A DNA stretch of 38,368 nt from Paramacrobiotus richtersi (taxonomy: Eukaryota; Tardigrada; Eutardigrada; Parachela; Macrobiotidae): the NCBI GenBank assembly GCA_034698045.1, contig JAQGAU010000139.1:1-38368 (forward strand), given 5' to 3'. The position numbers and the translations under genes were made by a program. Positions 1-10,083 of the stretch are shown here, in pieces. The notes below the pieces were generated by a model. The model searched no databases. It was given only the letters and a program-made list of their open reading frames with translations, and was not told where the DNA came from. Positions within the stretch are counted from its first letter, which is position 1; every line of letters starts with the position of its first letter.

Positions 1-106
1 ATCCATCCAGCACTAGCTGTGTTAACACTGTTTACCGCCACACATATTATTTATAGGCAAATTATATTCTCGATAATCTGTCTTAGCAACTGCAGCTATC
101 TATCAT

Positions 107-285
107 AGTTTCGCAGTTTCGCAGTCTCGCAGTCCCGCAGGCTCGCAGCTTCGCAGTCTCGCAGGCTCGCAGTCCCGCAGTGGCGCAGTTTCGCAGTCTC
201 GCAGTTTCGCAGTCTCGCAGTTTCGCAGTCCCGCAGGCTCGCAGTCCCGCAGGCTCGCAGTCCCGCAGCCTCGCAGACTTGCATT
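107..285. repeat. Minisatellite, 9-bp unit CGCAGTYTY
   Basis: About 20 near-tandem copies of a 9-bp pyrimidine-rich unit (variants CGCAGTCTC, CGCAGTTTC, CGCAGTCCC, CGCAGGCTC). The unit length is a multiple of three, so open frames run through on both strands and give low-complexity peptides with LRxCxTA-type triplets. These are by-products of the repeat and not evidence of a gene. Confidence 0.9.
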
Positions 286-340
286 CGCCGGCTTACTGTT
301 TATTTGGATTTATTGTGCCCCACTTGTACATTCTTACCGT

Positions 341-720
341 CTGTAAGCATCTCCCAAGCATTTCCCATGAGCCTGTAAGCATCTCCCATGAGCATGTAAG
401 CATCTTCCAAGCATTTCCCATGAGTCTGTAAGCATCTCCCAAGCATTTCCCATGAGCCTGAAAGCATCTCCCAAGCATTTCACACTAGCCTGTAAGCATC
501 TCCCATTAGCCTGTAACATCTCCCATGAGCATGTAAGCATCTCCCAAGCATTTCCCATGAGTCTGTAAGCATCTCCCAAGCATTTCCCATGAGCCTGTAA
601 GCATCTCCCATGAGCATGTAAGCATCTCCCAAGCATTTCCCATGAGCCTGTAAGCATCTCCCATGAGCCTGTAGGCATCTCCCAAGCATTTTCCATGAGC
701 CTGTAAGCATCTCCCAAGCG
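341..720. repeat. Composite minisatellite of 21- and 32-bp units
   Basis: The array is built from AGCATCTCCCATGAGCMTGTA (21 bp) and a 32-bp version with an extra 11 bp (AAGCATTTCCC) inside. The two lengths alternate irregularly over about 380 bp with few substitutions, so the array looks young or homogenised. Long minus-strand frames cross it (peptide words GKCLGDAYRL and GNAWEML) but they simply follow the repeat. Confidence 0.9.
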
Positions 721-778
721 TTTCTTAGTTAGATCTGCAAAGCGTTTCGCATTAGCCATTACATAATAGGGTACCATT

Positions 779-1557
779 ATAGGCACCCCCATACACCCCG
801 TTTTACTATAGGCATTGCACCCCGAATCACTATAGGCAACCCTTTTAAATTTCGGATACTGTATAGCGTATATCGCTGCTGCCATGTTTATTATCGTTAT
901 AAAACAGTGACCTTCATGAATCTATGCACTAAACTAGTACTGCGCGTAGCTCGGTATTACGTGATACCGTCTACTTTACTTTGCTTCGCACTAGTTGAAA
1001 ATGAGTTGCAGATCGCCATCTTCTGTACTCAGTTATTAATGACTTTGTAGTAAATTTCGACCTACAGCAGAACGCTCGTGAAGACGCTGAGCTAACGTAT
1101 ACAGAAATCAATGCCGATCAAGATCTAAAGGGCGAATATGCAACATTTCGCGAGTTCCACGCCAACTTCAAGTGTTTTCAGAAGAATTAACTAATCAGAG
1201 GTATGCTGTATGCCGCTCTGGATCCTTGTCGAAAGGGCATCCAGGTTTATTAACAAAAAGGATGTAGACTGTAGACATATCCTAAAAGGATTTAGCCTAC
1301 TAACATATCTTCTGGCAAGTAGGGAACAGCACGAACAACTTCTTGGAGGCATATCAGTCGTCCGGAAATTTGGCAGTGTTAGGCAGTTTCGAGGCGTCAC
1401 CGGTGGAAGAAGCAATGATTATATTTATAAACAATCAGAAGAGGTGCCTATCTTGAATGACCAAGGGTCTAATTAACTAATTCAAAAGGGGTGCCCATAG
1501 TAAACGGGGTGCGAAAGGGGTGCCTATAGTCAACGGGGGTGAAAGGGGGTGCCTATA
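779..1557. mobile_element. Inverted-repeat-flanked (foldback/MITE-like) element, candidate
   Basis: The left end (779-846) read on the minus strand and the right end (1484-1557) read on the plus strand both start AAAAGGG(G/T)TGCC and carry three spaced copies of a GGGGTGCCTATAGT-like motif, so they form inverted termini of about 70 bp. The roughly 640 bp between them hold short plus-strand open stretches (about 1087-1190 and 1210-1476) with no recognised domain. No transposase is visible and no target-site duplication could be settled, so this would be non-autonomous or an inverted satellite pair. Confidence 0.45.
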
Positions 1558-2525
1558 GCGATTTCCTACATAATATTAAGAATCATGTTCCCAGTATATC
1601 TCATGATGTACGTACTCGAACGTACAGTAGTAATATCATTAATATGGAAACTTCACCTTAAAGCTACTTGTCTACACAAGATTCACATATTTCTACGTCT
1701 CAAGTTATTTTAACTCTAGCTACGTTTTTCCTTTAACACTTTTCAGACAAATTGTCGAGCTACAAGGGTTTGTATGTGGAGCAGGGATTGTCCTGGTGAT
1801 TAGTTTGAAAAATAAATTCTTTCGTTTTTCCAAAGGTATTTCACGTGGATATTTGTGTACTGACCTTACCGTCACCGTAGTAATGTAGCTTATTTCTCTG
1901 TTATTTTAGTTGAACCAGTGTCTCGCCAGTGTGTGGCACAATAGAGAAGTTTCAAATTAGCAATAGACAGTTTTCTTCTATAATATTTTCGTATGCGGGA
2001 GCATATAGAGACATTTATACAGTAAATTATACTAGGCGAGGCAGCCTTACTTAACATTTTACACGTTTTAATATTAATTGCGTATTTATTTAAAAAAAGA
2101 CTTTCCACAAGAAACTGTTTCTTCAGTTCACACATTTTTACTTGCCCAATTATTTCGAGTTCAACTACATTTTCTAGAGAGCACTTACCGAAAGCTTCTT
2201 GCTTCCTAACAATGTTTTCTAGAATAGTTAGAAGTTAGACGTACAATGAGGTAATTATTACCTGTAAATACTTGCGTTTTTCATTTACGATAACTTACAA
2301 TTAGCCGAAAAGATTAACGAGACGTTTTGAAGTACCAAGAAAGGTGTATTAAAATTAAGTATCCAGGAAAATGGAGATATACAGAGCTGATGTGAAGTAT
2401 CGAAACAAAAGAACAGTCATACAAGCCACGCGTTCATGCATTGAAATATAAGTAGTTGATTTAGAAGACATAAAACGAAACTGACACACTTGTTTCGGAC
2501 TATCACCTTACCGACGAATCTTATC
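1558..2525. other. Non-coding interval upstream of the EGF array
   Basis: AT-rich sequence with no frame I can support and no RNA gene. It may hold the lost 5' exons or promoter of the EGF gene that follows, but nothing recognisable remains. Confidence 0.5.
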
Positions 2526-2530
2526 ATCCA

Positions 2531-3090
2531 ACAGAGTGCAACAAGTGTATGTACAATACCTGTTCGGTGGGAACCTGCGTAGAGGATGTGATCGGCGGAT
2601 ATATCATGTACAGTGCCTGTGTCTGCCCGACCGGATTCGAGTTCACTAATGATCGACTGATGCGGGGACGTCAACGAGTGTGCGGTATCGCCCAACCTGT
2701 GCTCACCCGGGACGTGCAACCAGTGCGGTAGGAGCCTATCAGTGCCGTTGTCCCAAAGGCTTCCAGTCCACGCCCCGTGGATGCTTGGCCGTGCGCCAGT
2801 GTCGGCTCTCTAGGATGTGTGGGGTGGGAATATCTGGAACCAAACGTGTGGATCTCATGTACGGATCGTTGCAGTGCTACTGTCCAATTGGCTACCAAGA
2901 TGTTCGGGGATCGGCTTGCGTTGGTAGGGCCAAACAGCTTCAGGTACGCGGAAATGTCAGACGGTTCGGTACGGAATGTCTTTACAGAAACCAACGAATG
3001 CGTGATGAATCCTTGCACTCCAGGAACTTATGTAAATTAACGTTCACAACTGTCTTAAAGGATACCAATCAATTAACGGTCAATGCATAG
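2531..3090 (+). pseudogene. EGF modules 1-4 of the decayed array
   Basis: Module 1 starts at the cysteine codon 2537 (CNKCMYNTC) and runs to CPTGFEF. Module 2 starts GDVNECAVSPNLC at 2664 and needs a frameshift near 2730 to continue as GAYQCRCPKGF. Module 3 (about 2790-2923) is open, with QCRLSRMCG and CYCPIGYQD, ending at a phase-1 donor. A 64-bp intron follows. Module 4 (2988-3090) starts ETNECVMNPCTPG, breaks at about 3038 and resumes as CLKGYQSINGQCIG before the donor at 3091. Confidence 0.75.
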
Positions 3091-3177
3091 GTAATTCCAT
3101 AGTTTTCCTAGTTCTTTGCACGATGTTTGACGTTTGTAAATAAGAATGTTTTGCGAACTACATTCTGCGTTTGACAG

Positions 3178-3613
3178 CTGTCGGGTGCGAAAGTGCCGGC
3201 TGCGGAGCCAGCTCCCGCTGCATCGCTGCCAGTCCCAATAAAGTCATGTGCTGCGAATGCGCTCCAGGATACCGGAATCAAGGCAACGATGTTTGCATCG
3301 GTGTTCGGTATGCCCCATATTTTTCTTTCTGTTTATTAACATCGAAGTGAAGTTTTTGCTGTCGCCATTAACACATACACGGGCTAGAATCCCTGTGGCG
3401 AAGCCGGCGAGTGCACCGCCATGTCGAACGGCTCGTACGGCTGTCATGGTGTCCAGAAGGATGGCAGAAAATCGGCTTCCCCCCTCCAAGGTGTGGACAT
3501 TGATGAATCCATGCTGTACAAGCCGTGTCTGACTGGAGAATATCTGAATACCAAAGGGAGCCATAGCTGCAAGTGTCCGAAAAACTTCCAACTGGATAAC
3601 GAGCATTGTGTTG
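3178..3613 (+). pseudogene. EGF modules with intact frame
   Basis: The exon 3178-3300 is fully open and encodes a complete six-cysteine EGF module (VGCESAGCGASSRC, then CCECAPGYRN), preceded by a TTTGACAG acceptor and followed by a weaker GTGTTC donor. The next exon (about 3388-3613) is also open: NPCGEAGECTAMSNGSYGC, a diverged linker, then CLTGEYLNTKGSHSCKCP. These are the best preserved pieces of the array and show what its exons looked like. Confidence 0.7.
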
Positions 3614-3701
3614 GTCAGTCCACAATTTGTTTCCTATACATACAAAGTGTATGCTAATATGGTCCCATCACTTTAATGTAATCTAATAGGGTTGTCTACA
3701 G

Positions 3702-4582
3702 ATGTCAACGAATGTGTTCTTCCTAATCCCCCATGCACACCGGGGTGTTGTCAGAATGTTGTTAATGTCCGCGTGGTTACCAGAAGAAAGACGGTGGATG
3801 TGTTGGTAGGAATTGTGGAAATGATGCGCAGTAATTTTTGCCGTTCGATGTAATTGTACGACTAACACATATTAGGGAATGTGCAATTTCCAAGTTCCAA
3901 CGCTGCGCTCCGAGTCAGTGCCAGATCTCATTGGATCTTACCGCTGCGTGTGCCCTAAAGGATGGATCGAGCAGGTGGGTACGTGTGTGGAGTTCCGTCA
4001 GTGCATACCCGTCAACCCGTGCGGAATTAAGGGGAACGTGTCGCAAAAGCGCCTGAATCGTATACTTGTTACTGTCTACCGGGATACCGATTTTGTCAAC
4101 GGGCAGTGCATCGGTACGCGGTTCGATCATTTCTTTGTGCAGGCATGTTACTTGTTAGTTTGTTCTGCGGTGATAGACGTTAACGAGTGTGCGGTTCAAA
4201 CTATCGGAAGCTGCGTCTAAGGTGAGGGTTCATACTCCTATGTGTGCCCAAGGGATACTTCTTCAACCAGAAGTTCTGCGAGGACCGTAACGAATGCGTT
4301 GAGTTTTTGTGTGACCTGTGTCCGGGTGGCGGTATATGCGTCGATTCGCCGGGAAGCTATCGATGCACATGCCCTCTAAATCACGATTGGATCGGTGGGA
4401 AGTGCGCCAGTATGTGCGACAAGAAACTGGCTTCTGTAGATAGTTGTTTAAGCTCGATGGTGTTTACAGAACTGAATACTTGTGAATACGTCGGATGTGG
4501 TGCGTTGGCCCTACCCTGCAAAGACAGTATCGAGGGACCGATCTGCAAGTGTCCGCCGGGATACTATGGAGCTAGACGCTAG
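3702..4582 (+). pseudogene. EGF modules with stops and frameshifts
   Basis: The exon at 3702-3805 begins DVNECVLPNPPCTPG and ends CPRGYQKKDGGCVG in another frame, with the middle of the module deleted. The exon at 3876-4113 carries LIGSYRCVCPKGW and CIPVNPCG, then breaks before FVNGQCIG. The next module (DVNECAVQTIGSCV) has a TAA at 4218 and a one-base loss before KGYFFNQKFC. It is followed by an open module (DRNECVEFLCDLCPGGGIC; GSYRCTCP), a 60-bp intron (4410-4469) and a module ending CKCPPGYYG. Confidence 0.75.
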
Positions 4583-4684
4583 AGTGACATGCAGTACGGC
4601 TATTCTATTTGAGTTACATCCGGAATTCTGACCTTGAGCGGTTAAACTTCGATAGTTACCCCGCCGCCCTGCGTGGCTATAGTC

Positions 4685-5100
4685 AGGATTGCGGTCCCAA
4701 CGCGGATTGCGACATCAAGGTCATCGGCTCAATGTACAAGATGCTGTGCATTCGTCGCCCTGGGTTTGCAGGCAGTCCACCGCTTCGTCCTTGTGGTACG
4801 GCATTTTAATGGTAACAAATTTCCGCAAAAACATGTACGCTATTCTGTAGAAGCGGAGTGTCCAGCTGGATTGGTGAAGGTTCTGACAACGGGAATGTGT
4901 GAAAGTAGGAAACTATCTAGGCCATAGAGAGTTCCATACAACCACTTTCGTTTCAGGAAAATTGAAGTGCATGCAAGTAACCTGTTCCACCCGGTGTATG
5001 CCACACAGCCTGGATCGAATAACGAAACGCCGTCGTGCCTGTGGCCACTTGGCACGCGGTACATTTGGGAACGCAGAGAGTGTACGTGCCATCATTCGTA
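4685..5100 (+). pseudogene. Dumpy-type EGF module and cysteine-bearing remnants
   Basis: DCGPNADCDIKVIG followed by PGFAGSPPLRPC is the C-G-P-N-A-x-C / PGFxGxP pattern typical of Dumpy and related apical matrix proteins, so the parent gene mixed module types. Downstream, AECPAGLVKVLTTGMC and, after a TTTCAG acceptor at about 4957, KLKCMQVTCSTRC are cysteine-containing remnants that cannot be placed within a module. Confidence 0.5.
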
Positions 5101-5335
5101 ATTCTACTTTTAAAATTTTGTTCCTGTACGCAATACGCTCAAGTTAATGGCAGTTAACGCAGTAATAATCTGGGTGCCGTAGAAAAGCGGCTTATCATAT
5201 CGGTATTTGCAGCAACGAACAAATATGCAAATAATGTCTAAATAATAAACGTTTCTGATTATTACTTACGTAAAGATATTTTTGGCTCTGCACGGGTAAA
5301 ACTGTAAAAGCCTCGATACTTGTTTTTCATCATGT

Positions 5336-5774
5336 TCAGCGCCCCATTGTCAACCGAATCCCTGTTTACACGGCAAGTGCCTACCGGACGCGGCTACTCA
5401 TACAAAGGCAGGTGCCAGATTGGATACAAATGTGCGCTGGATTCGTGCGTCAGTATGAATCTATACAATCTCAATGGTTTTTTCACCAGCTAAACTTGTC
5501 CTTCACCGTAGTCATAGATATCAACGAATGCGAGGATATAATGCCGCAATATGCGGCATGGGCGGGACTTGCACCGATACTCCCTGAACCTTTACGTGTA
5601 AATACGCCAATGGAACCAAATTGGTCAGCAATCTGTGCATGGATATGAACCGCTGTGAAAAGCCGAAGAACCCATGTGAACCCGAAAGGTGTCAGCACCC
5701 GCCGGGCAGTAATACGTGTTCGTGTCCCGATAGGTTCCGGTACATGCCGTCGGTTGGGATCTGTGCTGAAATCA
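5336..5774 (+). pseudogene. EGF modules, one with an internal TGA
   Basis: At about 5340-5450 an EGF-like stretch (HCQPNPCLHGKCLPD) breaks before CQIGYKC. The exon beginning at 5518 reads DINECEDIMP, shifts frame into CGMGGTCTDTP, meets TGA at 5585 where the conserved Gly-Ser-Tyr should be, and continues TFTCKYANGTKLVSNLC. It then runs open into a second module (DMNRCEKPKNPCEPERC; NTCSCPDRF) ending at a GTAAGA donor after 5774. Confidence 0.75.
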
Positions 5775-6003
5775 GTAAGAAGTTTATATGCAGCCATATT
5801 TGATTCGGCGAAAGTTTTTTAATTCCTCCCATTGTAACAGCGTGTTGCGCACCAGACAACTACATGTTTCGAAAAGTTACGTATTAAAACATCCAATCTC
5901 ATCTCGTTCATTAACACGCGCCTTAACACTCGGAAGTCTTAACATATTTGATTCAGTCTTCAGAACACGTATGTGTAACGTAATGTCCTCGAACAGTGAC
6001 GCC

Positions 6004-6860
6004 GTGTAGTATACAACAGAAGGACCTGTGCTCTCCTGGTACCTGCAACGCTCGTGGCGAGAACAGTTACAAATGCCAGTGTCCACTTGAGGTTGAGCTC
6101 AACGAAGTGACTTGTATCGGTAAGAAGAGCTTGCATTTGTGGACTTTAGAGATGAATCTTAACGAAAACTGCTTTACCCAGGAATTGATGAATGCGCTAT
6201 AAAGACTTGCGTTCGTGCCGTGGGATACAAGCTAAGGTGTTCTTACAGCCGAATGGTTAAGCGATCTGCATCGGTATGTCACAAGCTCATGCATGTTAAG
6301 ATTTTTGCGCACGCTTACTATTCACCGGTAGTAGCTGCTTTGTGTGTTGCAGCTGTTGCTATTTTTGTCGCGCTGTAGTCTGTATTATGTCTGCCCTGGA
6401 AGAATGCGTACTAATAAATGGACCGAAATAGATATGAATGAGTGTGAAATGTCTGCATCGTGCGGCCAAGGCACAAACATTTCGTCTGTCAGTGTTTCAA
6501 CGGGTTCCGAGTGATCGAAGGTCCTGCGGGATCACCTGTATGCGTTGGTATGTACAGTTAGCGATCAAAACTCTATCTCAAATGTGTGATTCTAATGGTT
6601 TTGCTGTTGTGTGAAATGAGAATCTTTGCGGAAAGCTCACCGTACAATCCAGATATCTGCGTCCATACATCACCTGGAAAATACAACTTAGAAATGTCCA
6701 GTTTGGTTCCTTTTCGATGGAACCAACTGTGTTGGCCTGAATGAGTGCGGCAACCGGCATATCCCGTGCTTAGTGGGATAGTGTATTAACACGGCGGGGT
6801 CGTCTGTATGCAAGTGCCAACTTGAACTAGGATTCATAGCGGTGGATAATCGATGCATTG
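6004..6860 (+). pseudogene. Four EGF modules, two with nonsense codons
   Basis: 6005-6119: LCSPGTCNARGENSYKCQC, open, with a GTAAGA donor. 6182-6273: GIDECAIKTC, shortened, with TAA at 6258 just before AICIG. 6432-6547: DMNECEMSASCGQGTN, frameshift, then FVCQCFNGF. About 6736-6860: GLNECGNRHIPC with TAG at 6779, then CINTAGSSVCKCQ. The last exon also appears to have lost its AG acceptor (the expected position reads TGTTGG). Confidence 0.75.
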
Positions 6861-7064
6861 GTAGGAAAACGGTCAGGTTTTGCGGTCGTTATGAAAACTA
6901 CCAGCAAGGGCAAATCTTAACCAGCTGTCTAAATATGCAAGGATTATTGTGCTTCTATAAAGGCTAGCGTCAAGTTTATTCTTCTATCTGTCAAACGTTC
7001 AGTGCATGGTATACACGCATGCATCGTGATGATAAATATGATCATGTCTGTCGTAGACTCGTAG

Positions 7065-7440
7065 ATGTGAATGAAAGCGCCATCACAAATCCATGCGCTC
7101 CGGGTGAGTGTCATAAGACGAGCGGCAGCTACTTGTCAGCGGCAGGAGACGGGTGTGTGTGTGGATATTAATGAGTGTACCCGCGGCAATCCTTGTGGCG
7201 ATGAAAAGGGCACATGTATTAACGCACTGGGATCGCTCCAGTGCCAGTGTCTGCCTGGGTTCCAGTTCGATGTGGCAACCAAGACCTGAAATAGAACGCA
7301 CTGTCAAGGACGTATGTGTTGGGTTGTTGGCAAACTTTGTCGTAATTTAGGTCTAAGCGAATGCAGCGAAACGGCGGTGGCATGGCTGTGTTGTCCGGAG
7401 AACACGGCTGGATCATATCGTTGTATGTGGATATGGAATG
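7065..7440 (+). pseudogene. Tandem cbEGF modules before the palindrome cluster
   Basis: The first module begins DVNE but has serine in place of the first cysteine ([14 protein letters not shown]) and breaks before a cysteine-rich CVC. A second module follows in another frame: [18 protein letters not shown] and [12 protein letters not shown], open from about 7168 to a TGA at 7287. A third remnant (SECSETAV..., NTAGSYRC) lies at about 7356-7430 and runs straight into the palindrome cluster. Confidence 0.7.
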
Positions 7441-7450
7441 TATAGATTGG

Positions 7451-7577
7451 ATTGGTTTGGATATGCCTATCCAAACCAATGCATAGAAATGAATATACAT
7501 ATGCATATTCATTTCTAGACATTTCATATCCGAATGCTTCATATGAAGCATTCGGATATGAAATGTCTAGAAATGAA
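7451..7577. repeat. Cluster of three palindromes, one a perfect 70-bp palindrome
   Basis: 7451-7480: 13-bp perfect arms (ATTGGTTTGGATA) around a 4-base loop. 7485-7516: a 32-bp near-palindrome with one mismatched pair. 7508-7577: a perfect palindrome with two 35-bp arms and no spacer, centred between 7542 and 7543, with the centre reading CTTCATATGAAG. The last two overlap. The sequence is AT-rich and shares GGATATG words. It sits in what should be an intron of the decayed EGF gene. Such spacer-free palindromes extrude cruciforms and are usually unstable. Confidence 0.9.
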
Positions 7578-7712
7578 ACATTCGGATATGAAGTGAAATT
7601 AATGCTAATTTGTCCAGCACGTGCAGGTTAACGTTAAAGATTGTGAACCAGTTTTTGTCATTCTTCAATTAGCAGCAGGCACATTTTCTGACAAGTGCGC
7701 TTGTATTCGTAG

Positions 7713-8060
7713 ATGTCAAGGAATATGTAATAAATCCTTGTCAGCCTGGAAAATGCTTCAGCTCAACAGGAACTTACTACGGTACATGCACACCGGGATT
7801 CGACTTCATCAATGGACGCTGCGAAGATTTCGCATCTTGTCCTCAATTAACAATCCCTGCGGGAGCGGTACCGCGTTCCCGTCGGCACCGCGTTCTGTGT
7901 GCATCCACGGAACAAACGCCGAGTTTTAGCAATCCAGACGTGCATTTATGTCAACCAGTGTACTGATCTGACCATCTGCGGAGTGCGGACCAGGGACGTG
8001 ATTTGATACAACTGGAAGCTACGTATGTCGCTGTCCGTTACCGGGTTATCTTAATGCTCA
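7713..8060 (+). pseudogene. EGF modules, one with the conserved Cys codon turned into TGA
   Basis: The exon starting at 7713 after a TAG acceptor reads DVKEYVINPCQPGKC, YYGTCTPGFDFINGRC and stays open past 7900. The next module starts VNQCTDLTIC, shifts frame to CGPGT, and then has TGA (7999-8001) exactly where the third cysteine of the module is expected, followed by FDTTGSYVCRCPLPGY. Loss of a structural cysteine by nonsense is strong evidence of decay. Confidence 0.75.
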
Positions 8061-8299
8061 TGGTACACGATTTGGGAAGGTGACGCAGTAGTACAGACTA
8101 CAGAGCCGGCGCACAATAAATCAACGCCACATTCAGTGTGAAAGGTCCAAACGTTCCGTAAAAATTGTCGCCAGTCGTGAATTACTTCAATCAAAACTGT
8201 ATAAGAACTGCAACATTTTATATTGGTTGGAAATGTGTTTGTCACTGGTAATTTTCGAAATTAAGCATCGTATCTTATTATGCCTGTGATGGAACGCTA

Positions 8300-8680
8300 T
8301 GCCACAAATATCTGTGTTGCTTTAGCGATGAACAAGTGCGAAGCCTCCGTGTGCAGTGACCAATTCAGGAATCGTATCGGATTAACGGGATCATACTCCT
8401 GCAAATGCGCTCCCTGCCTGCGAATGCGCCCGTCACTCATGGGACTTGCGCGGACGTTAACGAATGTACCCGTAACCGGTGCCCACCAAACTCACTATAC
8501 AAGAGCAGGCTAGATTCCTTCCAGTTCATTCAACCAGAAGTAGAGCTCAGAATTCAGTCAAGACCCGTGCCAGCAAGGATCGTGTACAGAGTTGGCGCCG
8601 AATCTGTCTGTATGTCTGCGACTGCCCACATGGATACCAGTTTAATGGAAGGAAAGATAAAGACTTGTATCAGTAAGTAA
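8300..8680 (+). pseudogene. EGF remnants
   Basis: NKCEASVCSDQFRNRIG with GSYSCKCAPC in one frame changes to another frame that reads GTCADVNECTRNRCPPN. Further on, YVCDCPHGYQFNGRK (about 8605-8655) is the second half of a module, joined to the first by degraded sequence. A GTAAGT donor-like site lies at about 8674. Confidence 0.65.
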
Positions 8681-8853
8681 ACATACAGTCGCTTGTCTTG
8701 TTTCTGCTGTAAACTCCCGCATCGGCCCAGACGGCCGTGATGTTACCAGTGTAATCAGCTTACCGAGCGACATTACTTAGTCTTGTATACATTTGCTGCA
8801 TGTTCGTGATTGTTGCAGATGAGGGCTTTCCTTACCTGGTGTTATTATTGCAG

Positions 8854-9080
8854 ATGTCAATGAATACACCGAAAGTTCCGTGCACTCCTGGGACCTGTTT
8901 CGACCTCCCTGGAATCTATCTGTGTGCGTATGTCCTTTTGACTACCAAGTAGCGGACGGGAAATGCATCGGCGTCAACGAGTGCCTGCAGCCCGGCATAT
9001 GCATCTGCGGTGGCGGTAGTGTAATGGCTCAAACATCGCAGTATTCGCGTTCTTTAGATGGTCGAAGTTGCGTCAGAAAA
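8854..9080 (+). pseudogene. Last recognisable EGF modules
   Basis: After the acceptor TTATTGCAG (ending 8853) the exon reads DVNEY, with tyrosine for the first cysteine. A one-base shift gives KVPCTPGTCFDLPGIYLC, and the original frame resumes at CVCPFDYQVADGKCIG followed directly by VNECLQPGICICGGG without the usual intron. After about 9080 the module pattern is lost. Confidence 0.7.
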
Positions 9081-10083
9081 CTGCTTAGCACAATTGAAAC
9101 GAACTTATTTTTGCAGTTTTTTTGAACAATTTCCTGAATTAACAAAGCAAATAAAAGTTTTTCTTGGTTTACCCAAACATATTGTCTTTTAAACCGGCTA
9201 GGATTCGGAGAATGCATGCTTCGACCTTGAAACTGATATCTTGCAGAGCATTCAAATTAACTAAAACTGAAGCTGAAACCGCTAAAATTCAAATCTGTAA
9301 GTTAATAGTGGCCGAGAAATCAGGCAGATCGAACTGGACATATATTTTTTTTCGACGGCAAAAGTGTAGTGGAGTGGCTCTAGTATCTCCAGTTCGATTT
9401 TCATGTGCTATAGCAAGCCAAAGCTGCGTAAAGAAACCGCCAAACACAATTAAAACAAAATTGCTGTCGCTATGTTTCGCTTCAGGTGATAACCGCAGCC
9501 AAGCAGCTGATAACTTTGAGTCTACATATCGATTCAACAGAAGGAAGTAACTACAGCAGTTAAAAATAATTGATTTTAATATCGATTACAGCACTTTACT
9601 AGCGTAAGAAAATAGTTCTGCTGGTTGAAATTTATGTTGATGAAGTTATATATATTCGAATTTTCTGAGAATATTTGCATAAAGATGAAAAAGATTCATA
9701 TTGAAATGTGCAGCTAATTTATGACTTGTGAGTGGTTTATATGCAGATGGGCTTGGCTATGGGAAGCAGCCATACCGGTACATGCCACTTCACTACTTTT
9801 TTTGCTTGACATACAGAGTGCGCATCAAGGCATTCACAGGCCGTCAAACAAATTTATAAAAATTAATGATTATAGATGGCCGTGCAATTAACAATTTCTT
9901 CGTTTAACATATGTGCAGCTGTTAAAACCGTTTTTGTGAAATATTTTAATTGGTCCATTAGTTATTCGGTAAATTTACCGGAATATTCAGATTTTCCGAG
10001 GGAAATGTGGGGTGTTGTAAGCTTGATCTGCCACGAACTCTGAACAGTTACAACTATAGTATAGATTATATACGTTTTTATAG
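9081..10083. other. Interval between EGF and PRPF40 pseudogenes, with a local duplication
   Basis: A plus-strand open stretch (9164-9550) has no recognised domain. Bases around 9370-9470 resemble bases around 9020-9110: both contain TGYGTMARAAAMYGCY followed by AACACAATTRAAAC-like sequence, and code SCVRK / SCVKK in the same relative frame. This suggests an old tandem duplication of the end of the EGF array. The rest is AT-rich with no signal, apart from a 14-bp palindrome CGGTAAATTTACCG at about 9967. Confidence 0.4.

Larger units (their letters stand above)
2531..9080 (+). pseudogene. Fibrillin-like calcium-binding EGF array, decayed
   Basis: About 20 EGF-like modules lie head to tail on the plus strand, many starting D-[VI]-N-E-C (the calcium-binding EGF signature of fibrillin-type matrix proteins) and ending C-x-G at a GT donor. 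Most exons begin and end in phase 1, the usual symmetric arrangement of EGF exons, and the clearest introns are 60-64 bp (2924-2987 and 4410-4469). The frame is destroyed repeatedly: frameshifts at about 2730, 3038, 4090, 4240 and 5545, and in-frame stops at 4218, 5585, 6258, 6779 and 7999. No signal peptide or terminal domain was found. A living copy would be a secreted matrix or receptor protein; one module near 4690 is closer to the PGFxGxP type of Dumpy. Identification as a cbEGF gene is firm; the exact gene is unknown. A heavily spliced functional gene is unlikely because stops fall inside modules. Confidence 0.85.

Noticed and set aside
96..284. Cysteine- and leucine-containing repeat peptide on the minus strand
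   Set aside because: Generated by the 9-bp minisatellite, whose unit is divisible by three.
334..885. Minus-strand 183-codon frame (and 480-710, 293-478)
   Set aside because: Almost entirely translation of the 21/32-bp minisatellite; peptide periodicity follows the DNA repeat.
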